A stretch of 64,000 nucleotides of DNA from Sphingomonadales bacterium (GTDB lineage Bacteria > Pseudomonadota > Alphaproteobacteria > Sphingomonadales > Sphingomonadaceae), in the NCBI GenBank assembly GCA_025356275.1, contig JANXUK010000052.1:1-64000 (forward strand). Reading direction: 5' to 3'. The notes below the pieces were generated by a model, which searched no databases, had not been told where the DNA came from, and worked only from the letters and a program-made list of their open reading frames with translations. This document shows, piece by piece, positions 51,009-60,148 of the stretch. Within the stretch, counting starts at the first letter, position 1, and every line of letters begins with the position of its first letter. The position numbers were made by a program, and so were the translations under genes.

Positions 51009-53666
51009 ACCCAACGCCGCCTGCGCCGCGGCCAGCCTGGCAATCGGCACCCGGTAGGGCGAGGCGCTGACGTAATCCAGCCCAACCTTCTCGCAGAACG
51101 CGATCGAGGCCGGATCGCCGCCATGCTCGCCGCAAATCCCCAGTTTTATGCCCGAACGCGCCGCGCGCCCACGCTCTGCCGCCATCTCGACCAATTGCCC
51201 CACACCCTCGATGTCCAGACTGACGAAGGGATCGCGGGCATAAATTCCCTGCTCGACATAGACGCCCAGAAACCGCGCCGCATCGTCGCGCGATACGCCC
51301 AGCGTGGTCTGGGTCAGGTCATTGGTCCCGAACGAGAAAAACTCCGCCTCCCCGGCGATCTCGCCCGCCATGAGCGCGGCGCGCGGCAGTTCGATCATCG
51401 TGCCGACCTGATAGGACAGCACGCGTGCCTTGTCGGCAAACACCGCTGCCGCCGTCCGGTCAACCAAAGCCTTGAGGATCGCCAATTCGCGCCCCGTCGC
51501 CACCAGCGGGATCATCACCTCTGGCACCACCGCTGCACCGCTGGCCTCGGCCACGTCGCAGGCCGCCTCGAAAATCGCGCGCGCCTGCATCTCGTAGATT
51601 TCGGGAAAAGTGATCCCCAGCCGGCAGCCGCGATGCCCCAGCATCGGGTTGAATTCATGCAATTCGCCAGCCCGCCGCTTCAGCCGGTCCACGCCCACGC
51701 CGATCGCGCGCGACAGCTCGACAAAGTCATGCTCCTCATGCGGCAGAAACTCATGCAGCGGTGGATCGAGCAGGCGAATGGTCACCGGCAATCCGGCCAT
51801 GATCTCGAATATCGCATGGAAATCGGCGCGTTGCTCGGGCAGCAATTTGGCCAGAGCGGCGCGGCGCCCGCCCTCATCCTCGGCCAGAATCATCTGGCGG
51901 ACGGCGGAAATCCGGCCCTCGTCAAAGAACATATGCTCGGTCCGGCACAGGCCCACGCCCTCGGCACCGAATTGCCGCGCCATCCGGCAATCCTCGGGCG
52001 TCTCGGCATTGGCACGCACCTTCATCCGGCGATGCCGGTCGGCCCAGCCCATCAGCACCCCGAAATCGCCCACCAGCTCGGGCTCGATCGTCGCCACCGC
52101 GCCGGCCATGATCTCACCCTTGGCGCCGTCCAGCGTGATAATATCGCCTTCTTTCAGCGCCCGCCCGCCGATGGTCAGCGTCCGGCTCGCCATGTCGATC
52201 GACAGCGCCGAGGCCCCCGACACGCAGGGCCGCCCCATCCCCCGCGCCACCACCGCCGCGTGTGACGTCATGCCGCCGCGCGCGGTCAGGATGCCGCGCG
52301 CCGCATGCATGCCGTGGATGTCCTCAGGGCTGGTCTCGACCCGCACCAGGATCACTGCCTCGCCGCGCTCGGCCCGCGCCTGCGCCGTCTCGGCATCCAG
52401 CACGATCGCCCCCGACGCACCCCCCGGCGATGCCGGAAGCCCCTTGCCCAGCAGATCGCGCGGCGCGTTGGGATCGAGCGCCGGGTGCAGCAACTGGTCC
52501 AGCGCCATCGGATCGATCCGGCGCACGGCGGTCTTTTCGTCGATCAGGCCCTCACCGACCATATCGACCGCCATCTTCAGCGCGGCCTTGGCGGTCCGCT
52601 TGCCGCTGCGCGTTTGCAGCATCCACAGCGCGCCGCGCTCCACAGTAAACTCGATGTCCTGCATGTCGCGATAATGCGCCTCCAGCAGGTCGAACACCTG
52701 CGCCAACTCGCCATAGGCGGCGGGCATCGCCTCCTCCATGCTCAGCGGTTTCGCCCCCGCCCGCTCACGCGCCGCCCGGGTCAGATATTGCGGCGTGCGG
52801 ATGCCGGCGACGACATCCTCGCCCTGCGCATTGACCAGCCATTCGCCGTAATAGGCCCGCTCACCGGTAGCCGGATCGCGGGTGAACGCCACGCCGGTGG
52901 CGCTGGTATCGCCCATATTGCCGAAAACCATCGCCTGCACATTGACCGCCGTGCCCCAGCCGCCCGAGATATCGTTCAGCCGCCGGTAAACCTTGGCCCG
53001 GTCCGAATCCCAAGAATCGAACACGGCCGCAATGGCGCCCCACAGTTGCTCATGGACATTCTGCGGGAACGGCCGGCCCAGATCGCGCGCGACCAGCGCC
53101 TTGTACTGCGCCACCAGCGCGCGCCAATCCTCCGCGCCCATCTCGACATCGGTGAAGTAGCCCTTGTCCTCCTTGGCGATCTCCAGCGCGTCCTCGAACG
53201 CATGGTGATCGAGCCCCAGCACGACATCGGCATACATCTGGATAAAGCGCCGGTATGAATCCCAAGCAAACCGTGCGTCGCCAGATGAAGCTGCCAGCCC
53301 CTCCACCGTGGCATCGTTGAGGCCCAGGTTGAGCACCGTATCCATCATGCCGGGCATCGAAACCCGCGCGCCCGATCGCACCGAGACCAGCAGAGGCTCC
53401 TGGGGGTCGCCAAACGCCTTGCCCACCGCGCTTTCGATATGCGTCAGCGCCGTGGCCACATCGCCGCGCAAGGCGTCGGAGAAATTGGCCCCCTCCGCCA
53501 GATAGCGCACGCATTCCTCGGCGGTGATGGTAAAGCCCGGCGGCACCGGCAGGCCGATTCCCGCCATCTCGGCAAGATTCGCACCCTTGCCGCCCACTAC
53601 GTTTCTGTCGCGGGCGCGGGCATCATCATGCGCGGCACCGCCGCCAAAGGTATAGACTTGCTTCAC
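51006..53666 (-). CDS. ppdK: Pyruvate, phosphate dikinase
   Basis: The 886-residue enzyme interconverts pyruvate, ATP and Pi with phosphoenolpyruvate, AMP and PPi. The N-terminal ATP-grasp domain (VVGGKGANLAEMAGIGLPVPPGFTITAEE) is followed by the swivelling phospho-His domain with GGMTSHAAVVARGMGRPCVSGA and the PEP-binding barrel with catalytic Cys in GICGEHGGDPASI. Full length. It converges with the methyltransferase gene at repeat copy C, and about 100 bases separate it from glyS upstream. Confidence 0.96.
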   Translation of the reverse strand: MKQVYTFGGGAAHDDARARDRNVVGGKGANLAEMAGIGLPVPPGFTITAEECVRYLAEGANFSDALRGDVATALTHIESAVGKAFGDPQEPLLVSVRSGARVSMPGMMDTVLNLGLNDATVEGLAASSGDARFAWDSYRRFIQMYADVVLGLDHHAFEDALEIAKEDKGYFTDVEMGAEDWRALVAQYKALVARDLGRPFPQNVHEQLWGAIAAVFDSWDSDRAKVYRRLNDISGGWGTAVNVQAMVFGNMGDTSATGVAFTRDPATGERAYYGEWLVNAQGEDVVAGIRTPQYLTRAARERAGAKPLSMEEAMPAAYGELAQVFDLLEAHYRDMQDIEFTVERGALWMLQTRSGKRTAKAALKMAVDMVGEGLIDEKTAVRRIDPMALDQLLHPALDPNAPRDLLGKGLPASPGGASGAIVLDAETAQARAERGEAVILVRVETSPEDIHGMHAARGILTARGGMTSHAAVVARGMGRPCVSGASALSIDMASRTLTIGGRALKEGDIITLDGAKGEIMAGAVATIEPELVGDFGVLMGWADRHRRMKVRANAETPEDCRMARQFGAEGVGLCRTEHMFFDEGRISAVRQMILAEDEGGRRAALAKLLPEQRADFHAIFEIMAGLPVTIRLLDPPLHEFLPHEEHDFVELSRAIGVGVDRLKRRAGELHEFNPMLGHRGCRLGITFPEIYEMQARAIFEAACDVAEASGAAVVPEVMIPLVATGRELAILKALVDRTAAAVFADKARVLSYQVGTMIELPRAALMAGEIAGEAEFFSFGTNDLTQTTLGVSRDDAARFLGVYVEQGIYARDPFVSLDIEGVGQLVEMAAERGRAARSGIKLGICGEHGGDPASIAFCEKVGLDYVSASPYRVPIARLAAAQAALG

Positions 53667-53689
53667 CGGATAAGCCCCTTGGAATGTCG

Positions 53690-53768
53690 GAGTGTTTTCG
53701 GGTGAGGTGGAACACTGAACGACTCGGGAACGTCAGTCACCGCAGGTGAAAACACGAAAAGCACTCTA
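53690..53768. repeat. Imperfect palindromic element ending in the glyS stop codon
   Basis: GAGTGTTTTCG near 53690 and CGAAAAGCACTC near 53755-53766 form the outer arms, with inner GGTGAGG/CCGCAGGTG-type pairing. On the minus strand the element begins TAGAGTGC, and its TAG is the glyS stop. It differs in sequence from copies A-C but shares the TAGAG edge used as a stop codon. It may serve as a terminator for glyS. Confidence 0.55.
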
Positions 53769-55904
53769 GCCGTCGATCCGGCTAAAATCGGCAACTTTGT
53801 GCACTGCAGCACGAAAGCGGTCAAGCAGCACCAGCCTTGCGCTGCGGATGGCGGGGGCGGGATCGTTGACCGTCACGCCTTCGAAAAACGCATCGATCGG
53901 CGCGCGCAAAGTGGAGAGCGCCGCCATGGCCCTGGCGAAATCCTCGGCATCGATGGCGGCGGCGGCACGCGGCTCGGCAGCGGCGAGCGCGGCGATCAGC
54001 GCGGCCTCGGCAGGCTCGGCTGGGTGCGCGGGCGCACGGCGCAGTTCGGCGTGCTGGCGGGCGGCCTCGGCGACGCCCGGATCGTCGACCATGGCCAGCG
54101 GGTCTTCCTCGCCGGTGGCGGGGATTGCGACTTCGTCGGCCTTCCAGCCCTCCTTCTTGAGGATATTCGCCGCGCGTTTGTAGCCGGCCAGAAGGTTGGC
54201 GCCATCGGGGGTGGTGATGAAGGATTGCAGCGCGTGAACGCGCGCAAGAAGGCGGACAAGATCATCCTCGCCGCCAAGGGCAAATACGGCGTCGATGAGG
54301 TCGTGGTGGACGCCGGCTTCGCGTTGCCGGACCTTGAGGCGGTCTACCGCAAATGCCAACAGGGCATCACAACGATCTTGAAACCACGGGCCGCACCCGT
54401 CGAGCGCATGCATGAGAAGTTCCCGATAGGACACGCGCAGGCCGTTTTCGAGCACGAGCGCCAAGACGCCCAACATGGCACGGCGGAGCGCAAACGGGTC
54501 TTTTGAGCCGGTGGGCCTTTCGTCGATAAAAAAGAAACCTGCCAAAGTATCCAGCTTATCCGCCAAACTAACCGCCACCGTCACCGGCGCAGTCGGCACA
54601 TCATCGCCCTGCCCCACCGGCTTGTAGTGATCGCGGATGGCATCGCACACCGCATCGTCCAGCCCCTCGGCGCGGGCGTAATAGCCGCCGATCACCCCCT
54701 GCAATTCGGGGAATTCGCCGACCATTTCGGTCACCAGATCGGCCTTGCACAGCTCCGCCGCCTGCCGCGCCAGCGCTGGGTCGCAACCGGGCACGATGCC
54801 CTCGCTCGCCAGCCATTCCGCCAGCTTCGCCACCCGCGCCACCTTGTCAGCGACGGTGCCCAGCTTCTCGTGAAACACGATCCGCGACAGGCCCCCGGCA
54901 TGGTCCGCCAGTGACTTCCTGCGGTCCTGCTCCCAGAAAAACCGCGCGTCCGAAAGCCGCGCCGCCAGCACCTTGCGGTTCCCCGCCACGATGCTCGCCC
55001 CGCCATTCTTCGCCGCGATATTGGCCGTGCAAACAAAGGCATCGGCCAGCTGCCCCGCCCCATCCCGGCAGATGAAATACTTCTGGTTGGTCCGCGCGGT
55101 CAGCTGGATAACCTCAGGCGGCACCGCCAGATATTCGGAGTCAAAGCGCCCCAGCAGCGGCACCGGCCACTCGGTCAGCCCCGCATTCTCGACCACCAGG
55201 CCCTCGTCGGCCACCAGCACCAGCCCCGCCGTCTCGGCCGCCGCCGCCGCGCCCGACCGGATCAGGGCCTCCCGCTCGGCATGATCGACGATCACATGGC
55301 AGGCGCGCAACTTCTCCTGATAATCCTCCGCCCCGCCGATGGTGATCGCGCCGGGATGGTGAAAACGGTGGCCCAAAGTCACCCGCCCCGCCGCGATGCC
55401 GTCCACGCTGCATTCCACCACCTCGCTGCCCAGCAAAGCCACGATCCCCGACAGCGGCCGCACCCAGCGCAAGCTGTCGCTGGCCGCAGAAGCCGCGCCC
55501 CAGCGCATCGATTTAGGCCAGGCAAAGCCGCGAATGATCGCCGGGATCGCTTCGGCCAGAAGATCGGCAGTGGCGCGCCCGGGGCGTTCGGCTATCGCAA
55601 ACCATACGCCATCGCGCTCTACCAGATCGGCTTTCGCTAGCCCCGTCTTGCGCAAAAACCCTTCAAGCGCCTGCTCTGGCGCCGATGTGCGGGGCCCCTT
55701 GGCCTCCTCCCGCGCTGCCTCGGTCGCCAAAGGCAAATCCCGCGCGATCAGCACCAACCGGCGCGGCGTCGACCACACCGTGACCCCGCCAACCGCCAGC
55801 CCCGCCAACCCGGCGCGGAAAAGCTTCTCCAGCTCGGCGCGCGCGCTGGCCTGCATTCGCGCGGGGATTTCCTCGCAGCGCAACTCCAGCAGAAAGTCGC
55901 TCAC
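53766..55904 (-). CDS. glyS: Glycyl-tRNA synthetase beta subunit
   Basis: The 712-residue subunit has the N-terminal [22 protein letters not shown], the HD-domain core with [67 protein letters not shown], and an anticodon-binding C-terminal part. It works with glyQ as an alpha2beta2 enzyme. The GTG at 55904 overlaps the TGA stop of glyQ (GTGA), showing coupled translation. The frame is open for 18 more codons upstream, inside glyQ, but that part does not match the family. Confidence 0.95.
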   Translation of the reverse strand: MSDFLLELRCEEIPARMQASARAELEKLFRAGLAGLAVGGVTVWSTPRRLVLIARDLPLATEAAREEAKGPRTSAPEQALEGFLRKTGLAKADLVERDGVWFAIAERPGRATADLLAEAIPAIIRGFAWPKSMRWGAASAASDSLRWVRPLSGIVALLGSEVVECSVDGIAAGRVTLGHRFHHPGAITIGGAEDYQEKLRACHVIVDHAEREALIRSGAAAAAETAGLVLVADEGLVVENAGLTEWPVPLLGRFDSEYLAVPPEVIQLTARTNQKYFICRDGAGQLADAFVCTANIAAKNGGASIVAGNRKVLAARLSDARFFWEQDRRKSLADHAGGLSRIVFHEKLGTVADKVARVAKLAEWLASEGIVPGCDPALARQAAELCKADLVTEMVGEFPELQGVIGGYYARAEGLDDAVCDAIRDHYKPVGQGDDVPTAPVTVAVSLADKLDTLAGFFFIDERPTGSKDPFALRRAMLGVLALVLENGLRVSYRELLMHALDGCGPWFQDRCDALLAFAVDRLKVRQREAGVHHDLIDAVFALGGEDDLVRLLARVHALQSFITTPDGANLLAGYKRAANILKKEGWKADEVAIPATGEEDPLAMVDDPGVAEAARQHAELRRAPAHPAEPAEAALIAALAAAEPRAAAAIDAEDFARAMAALSTLRAPIDAFFEGVTVNDPAPAIRSARLVLLDRFRAAVHKVADFSRIDG

Positions 55905-56806
55905 GCCGTCCACCCCGGAAACCGCGCCTGCCAGTCGGCCTCGTTCTTGCCGATCCACGCGGCGCAGGCGCCCTTGGCCAGATCACGCACCCGGCCCATG
56001 TAGCTCGCCCGCTCCTGCACCGAAATCACCCCACGCGCCTGGAGCAGGTTAAACAGGTGCGACGCCTCGATTGCCTGATCATAGGCCGCCAGCGGCACCC
56101 CGGCATCGATGCAGCGCGCCGATTCCGCCTCGGCCCGGGCGAAGCCCTCGAACAGGGCGCCGGTGTCCGCCACCTCGAAATTGTACTTCGAATGCTCCTG
56201 CTCGTTCTTCAGGAACACGTCGCCATACGAAACGCCAGCATCGTTGAACCGCAGGTCGTAAACCCGGTCCACCCCCTGAATATACATCGCCAGCCGCTCC
56301 AGCCCATAGGTCAGCTCGCCCGCGACCGGCTTGCAGTCGAAGCCGCCCATCTGCTGAAAATAGGTGAACTGGGTCACTTCCATCCCGTTGCACCACACCT
56401 CCCAGCCGAGGCCCCAGGCGCCCAGCGTCGGACTCTCCCAATCGTCCTCGACGAAGCGGATGTCATGGGCCAGCGGATCGACGCCAATCGCGGCCAGACT
56501 GTCCAGATACAGCTCTTGCAGGTTCGGCGGCGAGGGTTTCAGGATCACCTGATACTGGTAATAATGTTGGAGCCGGTTGGGGTTCTCGCCATAGCGCCCA
56601 TCGGTCGGCCGGCGCGAGGGCTGGACATAAGCGGCGCTCCACGGCTCCGGCCCCAGCGCGCGCAGGGTCGTTGCCGGGTGAAAGGTGCCCGCGCCCATCC
56701 GCATGTCATAGGGCTGAAGGATCAGGCAGCCCTGCGCGCTCCAGAACGCATGGAGCCGCAAGATCATCTCCTGAAACGACAGGGGGCGGGAGGTGGGCGC
56801 GCTCAT
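55901..56806 (-). CDS. glyQ: Glycyl-tRNA synthetase alpha subunit
   Basis: The 301-residue class-II catalytic subunit contains [86 protein letters not shown], a nearly invariant N-terminal block, and [19 protein letters not shown]. It forms glycyl-adenylate and binds glyS. It is upstream of glyS and ppdK on the same strand. Confidence 0.97.
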   Translation of the reverse strand: MSAPTSRPLSFQEMILRLHAFWSAQGCLILQPYDMRMGAGTFHPATTLRALGPEPWSAAYVQPSRRPTDGRYGENPNRLQHYYQYQVILKPSPPNLQELYLDSLAAIGVDPLAHDIRFVEDDWESPTLGAWGLGWEVWCNGMEVTQFTYFQQMGGFDCKPVAGELTYGLERLAMYIQGVDRVYDLRFNDAGVSYGDVFLKNEQEHSKYNFEVADTGALFEGFARAEAESARCIDAGVPLAAYDQAIEASHLFNLLQARGVISVQERASYMGRVRDLAKGACAAWIGKNEADWQARFPGWTA

Positions 56807-56937
56807 CCCCCGCGCCTTTGACCCAAGCGCCCGGACGGGTCAATGCCCGGCGCCGCTTTGACGCGCGCAAAACATCAACCTGGTCTTCGGCAAGTCTGGT
56901 TATCGACTGAGGCGCTTTGGCTCTATATATGCGGGCC

Positions 56938-57846
56938 ATGAGACATATCACCGCCGTCCTGCTCGCCGTTACGACCACGCTGTGGGCCCCCATTGCCATG
57001 GCCGACGCGCCCCCCCTTACGGCAAAGTTGCCCGCTGCAAAGATCATTGCGCATCCGGCGCTGTGGAAAGTCAGCAAGGGTGCCACCACAATCTATCTGT
57101 TCGGCACGGTCCATGTATTGCCGGCGGGGGTGGATTGGCAGTCGCCAGAGCTGACTGGCGCGGCGGACAGCGCCGATCAGCTGGTCACCGAAATCATCGA
57201 GCAAAGCCCCGACCAGATGCGCGCCATCGTCACCGCCAAGGCGATGCTGCCGGCCGGCCCGACATTGCGCGCGATGCTGACCCCCGCCGAGCGCCGGGCG
57301 TTTGAGCGCGCGATGGTGAAAAACGCGCTGCCGGTCGCCGCGTTTGACCGGTTTCAGCCGTGGTATGCAGCGGTTGCGCTGTCCACCTTGCCCCTGCTGC
57401 ATTCGGGATACGATCCGGCCAATGGCGCCGATGCACAACTGGCCAACCGCGCCAAGGCGCATACCCAAACCCACGAGGCGCTGGAAACCGCCGAATATCA
57501 GCTCGGCCTGTTCTCCTCGCTGCCGATGGTTCAGCAAAAGCGCTATTTGCGCGAGGTGGTCCGGTCGCTGCCGCATATCAAGGGCGAGCTGGGCCAGATG
57601 ATCGCCGCGTGGGAGGCGGGGGATGCGCTGCGCCTCGCCCGGCTGATGAATGCCGACGAGGATGACCCGGCGCTGCGACAGGTGCTGCTGGTCAACCGCA
57701 ACAAGGCGTGGGCGGCGTGGATTCGCGCGCGGCTAAAGAAACCGGGGACGGTGTTCATCGCGGTGGGCGCCGGGCATCTGGCCGGGCGTGACAGCGTGCA
57801 GGATCAGCTGCGCGCCCTGGGCATCGCCGCGACCCGGGTGCAGTGA
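56938..57846 (+). CDS. TraB/GumN family protein, copy 1
   Basis: The 302-residue secreted protein has a signal peptide (MRHITAVLLAVTTTLWAPIAMADA) and the TraB/GumN features: HPALWKVSKGATTIYLFGTVHVLPAGVDW near the N-terminus, GYDPANGADAQLANRAKA, and the C-terminal VFIAVGAGHLAGRDSVQDQLRALG. The GTVH and GAGH signatures place it in the metalloprotease-like TiKi/TraB group; its substrate is unknown. ATG 56938 was chosen for the signal peptide; ATG 56929 is also possible. A second paralogue follows at once. Confidence 0.85.
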   Translation: MRHITAVLLAVTTTLWAPIAMADAPPLTAKLPAAKIIAHPALWKVSKGATTIYLFGTVHVLPAGVDWQSPELTGAADSADQLVTEIIEQSPDQMRAIVTAKAMLPAGPTLRAMLTPAERRAFERAMVKNALPVAAFDRFQPWYAAVALSTLPLLHSGYDPANGADAQLANRAKAHTQTHEALETAEYQLGLFSSLPMVQQKRYLREVVRSLPHIKGELGQMIAAWEAGDALRLARLMNADEDDPALRQVLLVNRNKAWAAWIRARLKKPGTVFIAVGAGHLAGRDSVQDQLRALGIAATRVQ

Positions 57847-57848
57847 GG

Positions 57849-58715
57849 ATGCGCGCGGCGGCGGCGCTGGCGCTGCTGCTTGCCGGCTGCGCGCCAAAGC
57901 CTTTGCCGGCGCATCCGGCCTTGTGGGAGATTGCCGGGCCGCATGGCGCGCATGGCTGGCTGTTCGGCACGGTCCATGCGCTGCCCCGCCCGGTCGATTG
58001 GCGGACGCCGGCGGTGGCGGATGCGCTGAGCCATGCCGATGTGCTGGTGGTCGAGGTTGCGGGGCTGCGCGACGATGGCGCCACCGCGCGGGCCTTTGCG
58101 GCGCAAAGTTCAGCGCCCGGCCTGCCTGCACTGGCCGATCGCCTGCCGGCTTCGTTGCGGCCCGCCCTCACCGCATTGCTGGCGCGCGGGCATGGCGATC
58201 CCGCCCGCCTCTCGGGCCTCAAAACCTGGGCTGCCGCGATCCGTCTGGCTCAGATCAGCGAAGCCGGCGAGGATAGCGGTAATGGCATAGACCGCGCGCT
58301 GCTGACGCAAAACACCGGCAAGCCTGTCGCCGAACTCGAAGGCGCGGCGGCCCAGTTCGCGCTGTTCGCGGCGTTGCCCGAGGCCAGCCAGCGCGCCTTG
58401 CTGGCGCAAGTGGTGCGCGGCGCCGCCACCGCCGATGCCGACGCGCAGGTCCTCGCCGAGGCGTGGCGCAACGGCGATATGGCCGCGATCACCGCACAAA
58501 CCGACGCCCACAACGGCACTGGCCTGCTGGCCGACCCGGCCCTGCGCGCCGCGCTCTATACGGGCCGCAACCAGCGCTGGGCGACCACCATCACGCGCGA
58601 CCTCACCGCCGGCCAACGCCCCTTCGTTGCGGTCGGCGCAGCGCATATGGCCGGGCCCGAGGGCCTCCCCGCGCTCCTCGCGGCGCGTGGCTTCACCGTC
58701 CGTCGCACGGAGTAG
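57849..58715 (+). CDS. TraB/GumN family lipoprotein, copy 2
   Basis: The protein of about 288 residues begins MRAAAALALLLAGCAPKP, a lipoprotein signal with lipidated Cys near residue 14. HPALWEIAGPHGAHGWLFGTVHALPRPVDW and the C-terminal PFVAVGAAHMAGPEGLPALLAARG follow, parallel to copy 1. In copy 2 the last signature reads GAAH rather than GAGH. The GTG at 57843 overlaps the stop of copy 1 (GTGA) and is an alternative start. Tandem duplicates with different membrane targeting. Confidence 0.82.
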   Translation: MRAAAALALLLAGCAPKPLPAHPALWEIAGPHGAHGWLFGTVHALPRPVDWRTPAVADALSHADVLVVEVAGLRDDGATARAFAAQSSAPGLPALADRLPASLRPALTALLARGHGDPARLSGLKTWAAAIRLAQISEAGEDSGNGIDRALLTQNTGKPVAELEGAAAQFALFAALPEASQRALLAQVVRGAATADADAQVLAEAWRNGDMAAITAQTDAHNGTGLLADPALRAALYTGRNQRWATTITRDLTAGQRPFVAVGAAHMAGPEGLPALLAARGFTVRRTE

Positions 58716-58754
58716 GCTTGCATTGCGCGCCCAATGCCGCTACCGGCGCCCGCT

Positions 58755-58788
58755 TCCCGTCATGGTCATCCCTGGAGGCGTGACGGGA
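58755..58788 (+). other. Hairpin in the rplY leader
   Basis: TCCCGTCA (58755-58762) and TGACGGGA (58781-58788) are perfect inverted repeats with an 18-base loop, about 60 bases before rplY. No T-run follows, so it is more likely a leader structure, perhaps a site for L25 autoregulation, than a terminator. Confidence 0.35.
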
Positions 58789-58849
58789 GGGATGGGCGCA
58801 GATCGGCGCCTCCCCGATATACCAAATCCAGTTTTCGAAAGGCAAGACC

Positions 58850-59458
58850 ATGAGCGATACGCTTACCCTGCCGGCCGAGGCGCGTGAACGGGCAGGCAAG
58901 GGAGCCTCCCGTGCCCTGCGCCGCGAAGGCCGCGTCCCAGCCGTGATCTATGGCGGCAATGAAGCCCCCATCTCGATCCACGTCGAAGCCAAGGAGCTGG
59001 CCCGCCAGCTTGGCACCGGCCACTTTCTCAACTCGATCGTGGAGATCGAGCTGAACGGCAAAAAGCTGCGCACGCTCCCCAAGGACGTTGCCTTCCACCC
59101 GGTTTCCAGCCGCGCGCTGCACGCCGATTTCCTGCGCCTCTCGGCCGATTCCAAGGTCCATGTCGAGGTTCCGGTGATCTTCGTCAACGAACTGGCGTCC
59201 CCCGGCCTCAAGCGCGGCGGTGTGCTCAACATCGTGCGCCACGAGCTGGAGCTGATCTGTGAGAGCGACAAGATCCCTGATGACATCTCGATCGATGTCA
59301 CCGGGCTCGACATCGGTGCCTCGATCCATATCAGCCATGTGATGCTGCCGGCAGGGTCCGTCAGCGCGATCACCGACCGCGATTTCACCATCGCCACCAT
59401 CGTCGCCCCATCCTCGCTGAAGAGCGAAGAAGGCGACACCGCCGTCACGGCGGCATAA
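58850..59458 (+). CDS. rplY: 50S ribosomal protein L25 (Ctc type)
   Basis: The 202-residue protein has the L25 N-terminal domain ([32 protein letters not shown]), which binds 5S rRNA, and the added C-terminal TL5/Ctc domain with [64 protein letters not shown]. The long two-domain form is common outside enterobacteria. pth and ychF follow on the same strand, a conserved order. A structured region separates it from pth. Confidence 0.95.
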   Translation: MSDTLTLPAEARERAGKGASRALRREGRVPAVIYGGNEAPISIHVEAKELARQLGTGHFLNSIVEIELNGKKLRTLPKDVAFHPVSSRALHADFLRLSADSKVHVEVPVIFVNELASPGLKRGGVLNIVRHELELICESDKIPDDISIDVTGLDIGASIHISHVMLPAGSVSAITDRDFTIATIVAPSSLKSEEGDTAVTAA

Positions 59459-59470
59459 GGCGACGCGAAA

Positions 59471-59563
59471 GCCCCTCCCGGTTGTGGGAGGGGCTGGGGT
59501 GGGCCGGATCCAAGCGCTGCTTATGCCGCGCCCATCCCCAGCCCCTCCCGCAAGCGGGAGGGG
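59471..59563. repeat. Paired G+C-rich hairpins between rplY and pth
   Basis: One hairpin has arms GCCCCTCCC (59471-59479) and GGGAGGGGC (59486-59494). A second has CCCCTCCCG (59542-59550) and CGGGAGGGG (59555-59563). The two halves are also inverted copies of each other across the centre (GGGAGGGGCTGGGGTGGG against CCCATCCCCAGCCCCTCCC). The second hairpin ends seven bases before the pth start and contains its only Shine-Dalgarno-like run, GGGAGGGGAG. Confidence 0.85.
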
Positions 59564-59570
59564 AGCACGC

Positions 59571-60140
59571 GTGCAGCTCTGGGTCGGCCTCGGCAATCCC
59601 GGCGGGCAATATGCGCTGAACCGGCATAATGTCGGGTTTATGGCGGTCGATGCCATCGCGGCGGTTCATGGCTTTGGCCCGATCTCCAAAAAGTTCTCGG
59701 GCTGGGCCCAGGATGGCCGTATTGCGGATGAGCGCATCATCGTGCTCAAACCCGCTACCTTTATGAACGAAAGCGGCCGCGCGGTGGCCGAGGCTTTGCG
59801 CTTCTTCAAACTGGGCGTCGAGGCGCTGACCGTGTTCCATGATGAGCTTGATCTGGCGCCGATGAAGGTCAAGGTGAAGCAGGGCGGGGGCACCGCCGGG
59901 CATAATGGCCTGCGCAACATCGACCAGCATCTGGGCCGCGAGTTCCGCCGGGTCCGGCTCGGCATCGGCCATCCGGGGCACAAGGACCGGGTCACGCCCT
60001 ATGTGCTGGGCAATTACGCCAAGGCGGAGCAGGACGCGCTGGCCGACATGCTGGGCGCGGTCAGCGCCGAGGCAGCATGGCTGGCCAAGGGCGACGATGT
60101 GCGGTTTATGAGCGATGTGGCGCTCAGATTACAGGATTGA
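59571..60140 (+). CDS. pth: Peptidyl-tRNA hydrolase
   Basis: The 189-residue enzyme releases peptides from peptidyl-tRNA that has dropped off the ribosome. It has WVGLGNPGGQYALNRHNVGFMAVD (catalytic His), KPATFMNESGRAV, and the catalytic Asp in VFHDELDLAPMKVKVKQGGGTAGHNGLRNI. A GTG at 59571 gives the family start VQLWVGLGNPG; the frame is open upstream through the repeat, but that is not protein-like. The RBS lies inside a hairpin. ychF follows after eight bases. Confidence 0.95.
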   Translation: MQLWVGLGNPGGQYALNRHNVGFMAVDAIAAVHGFGPISKKFSGWAQDGRIADERIIVLKPATFMNESGRAVAEALRFFKLGVEALTVFHDELDLAPMKVKVKQGGGTAGHNGLRNIDQHLGREFRRVRLGIGHPGHKDRVTPYVLGNYAKAEQDALADMLGAVSAEAAWLAKGDDVRFMSDVALRLQD

Positions 60141-60148
60141 GAAGCGGT

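Noticed and set aside
59471-59563. The rplY-pth hairpins as intrinsic terminators
   Set aside because: Neither is followed by a T-run, and pth and ychF directly downstream appear to depend on read-through.
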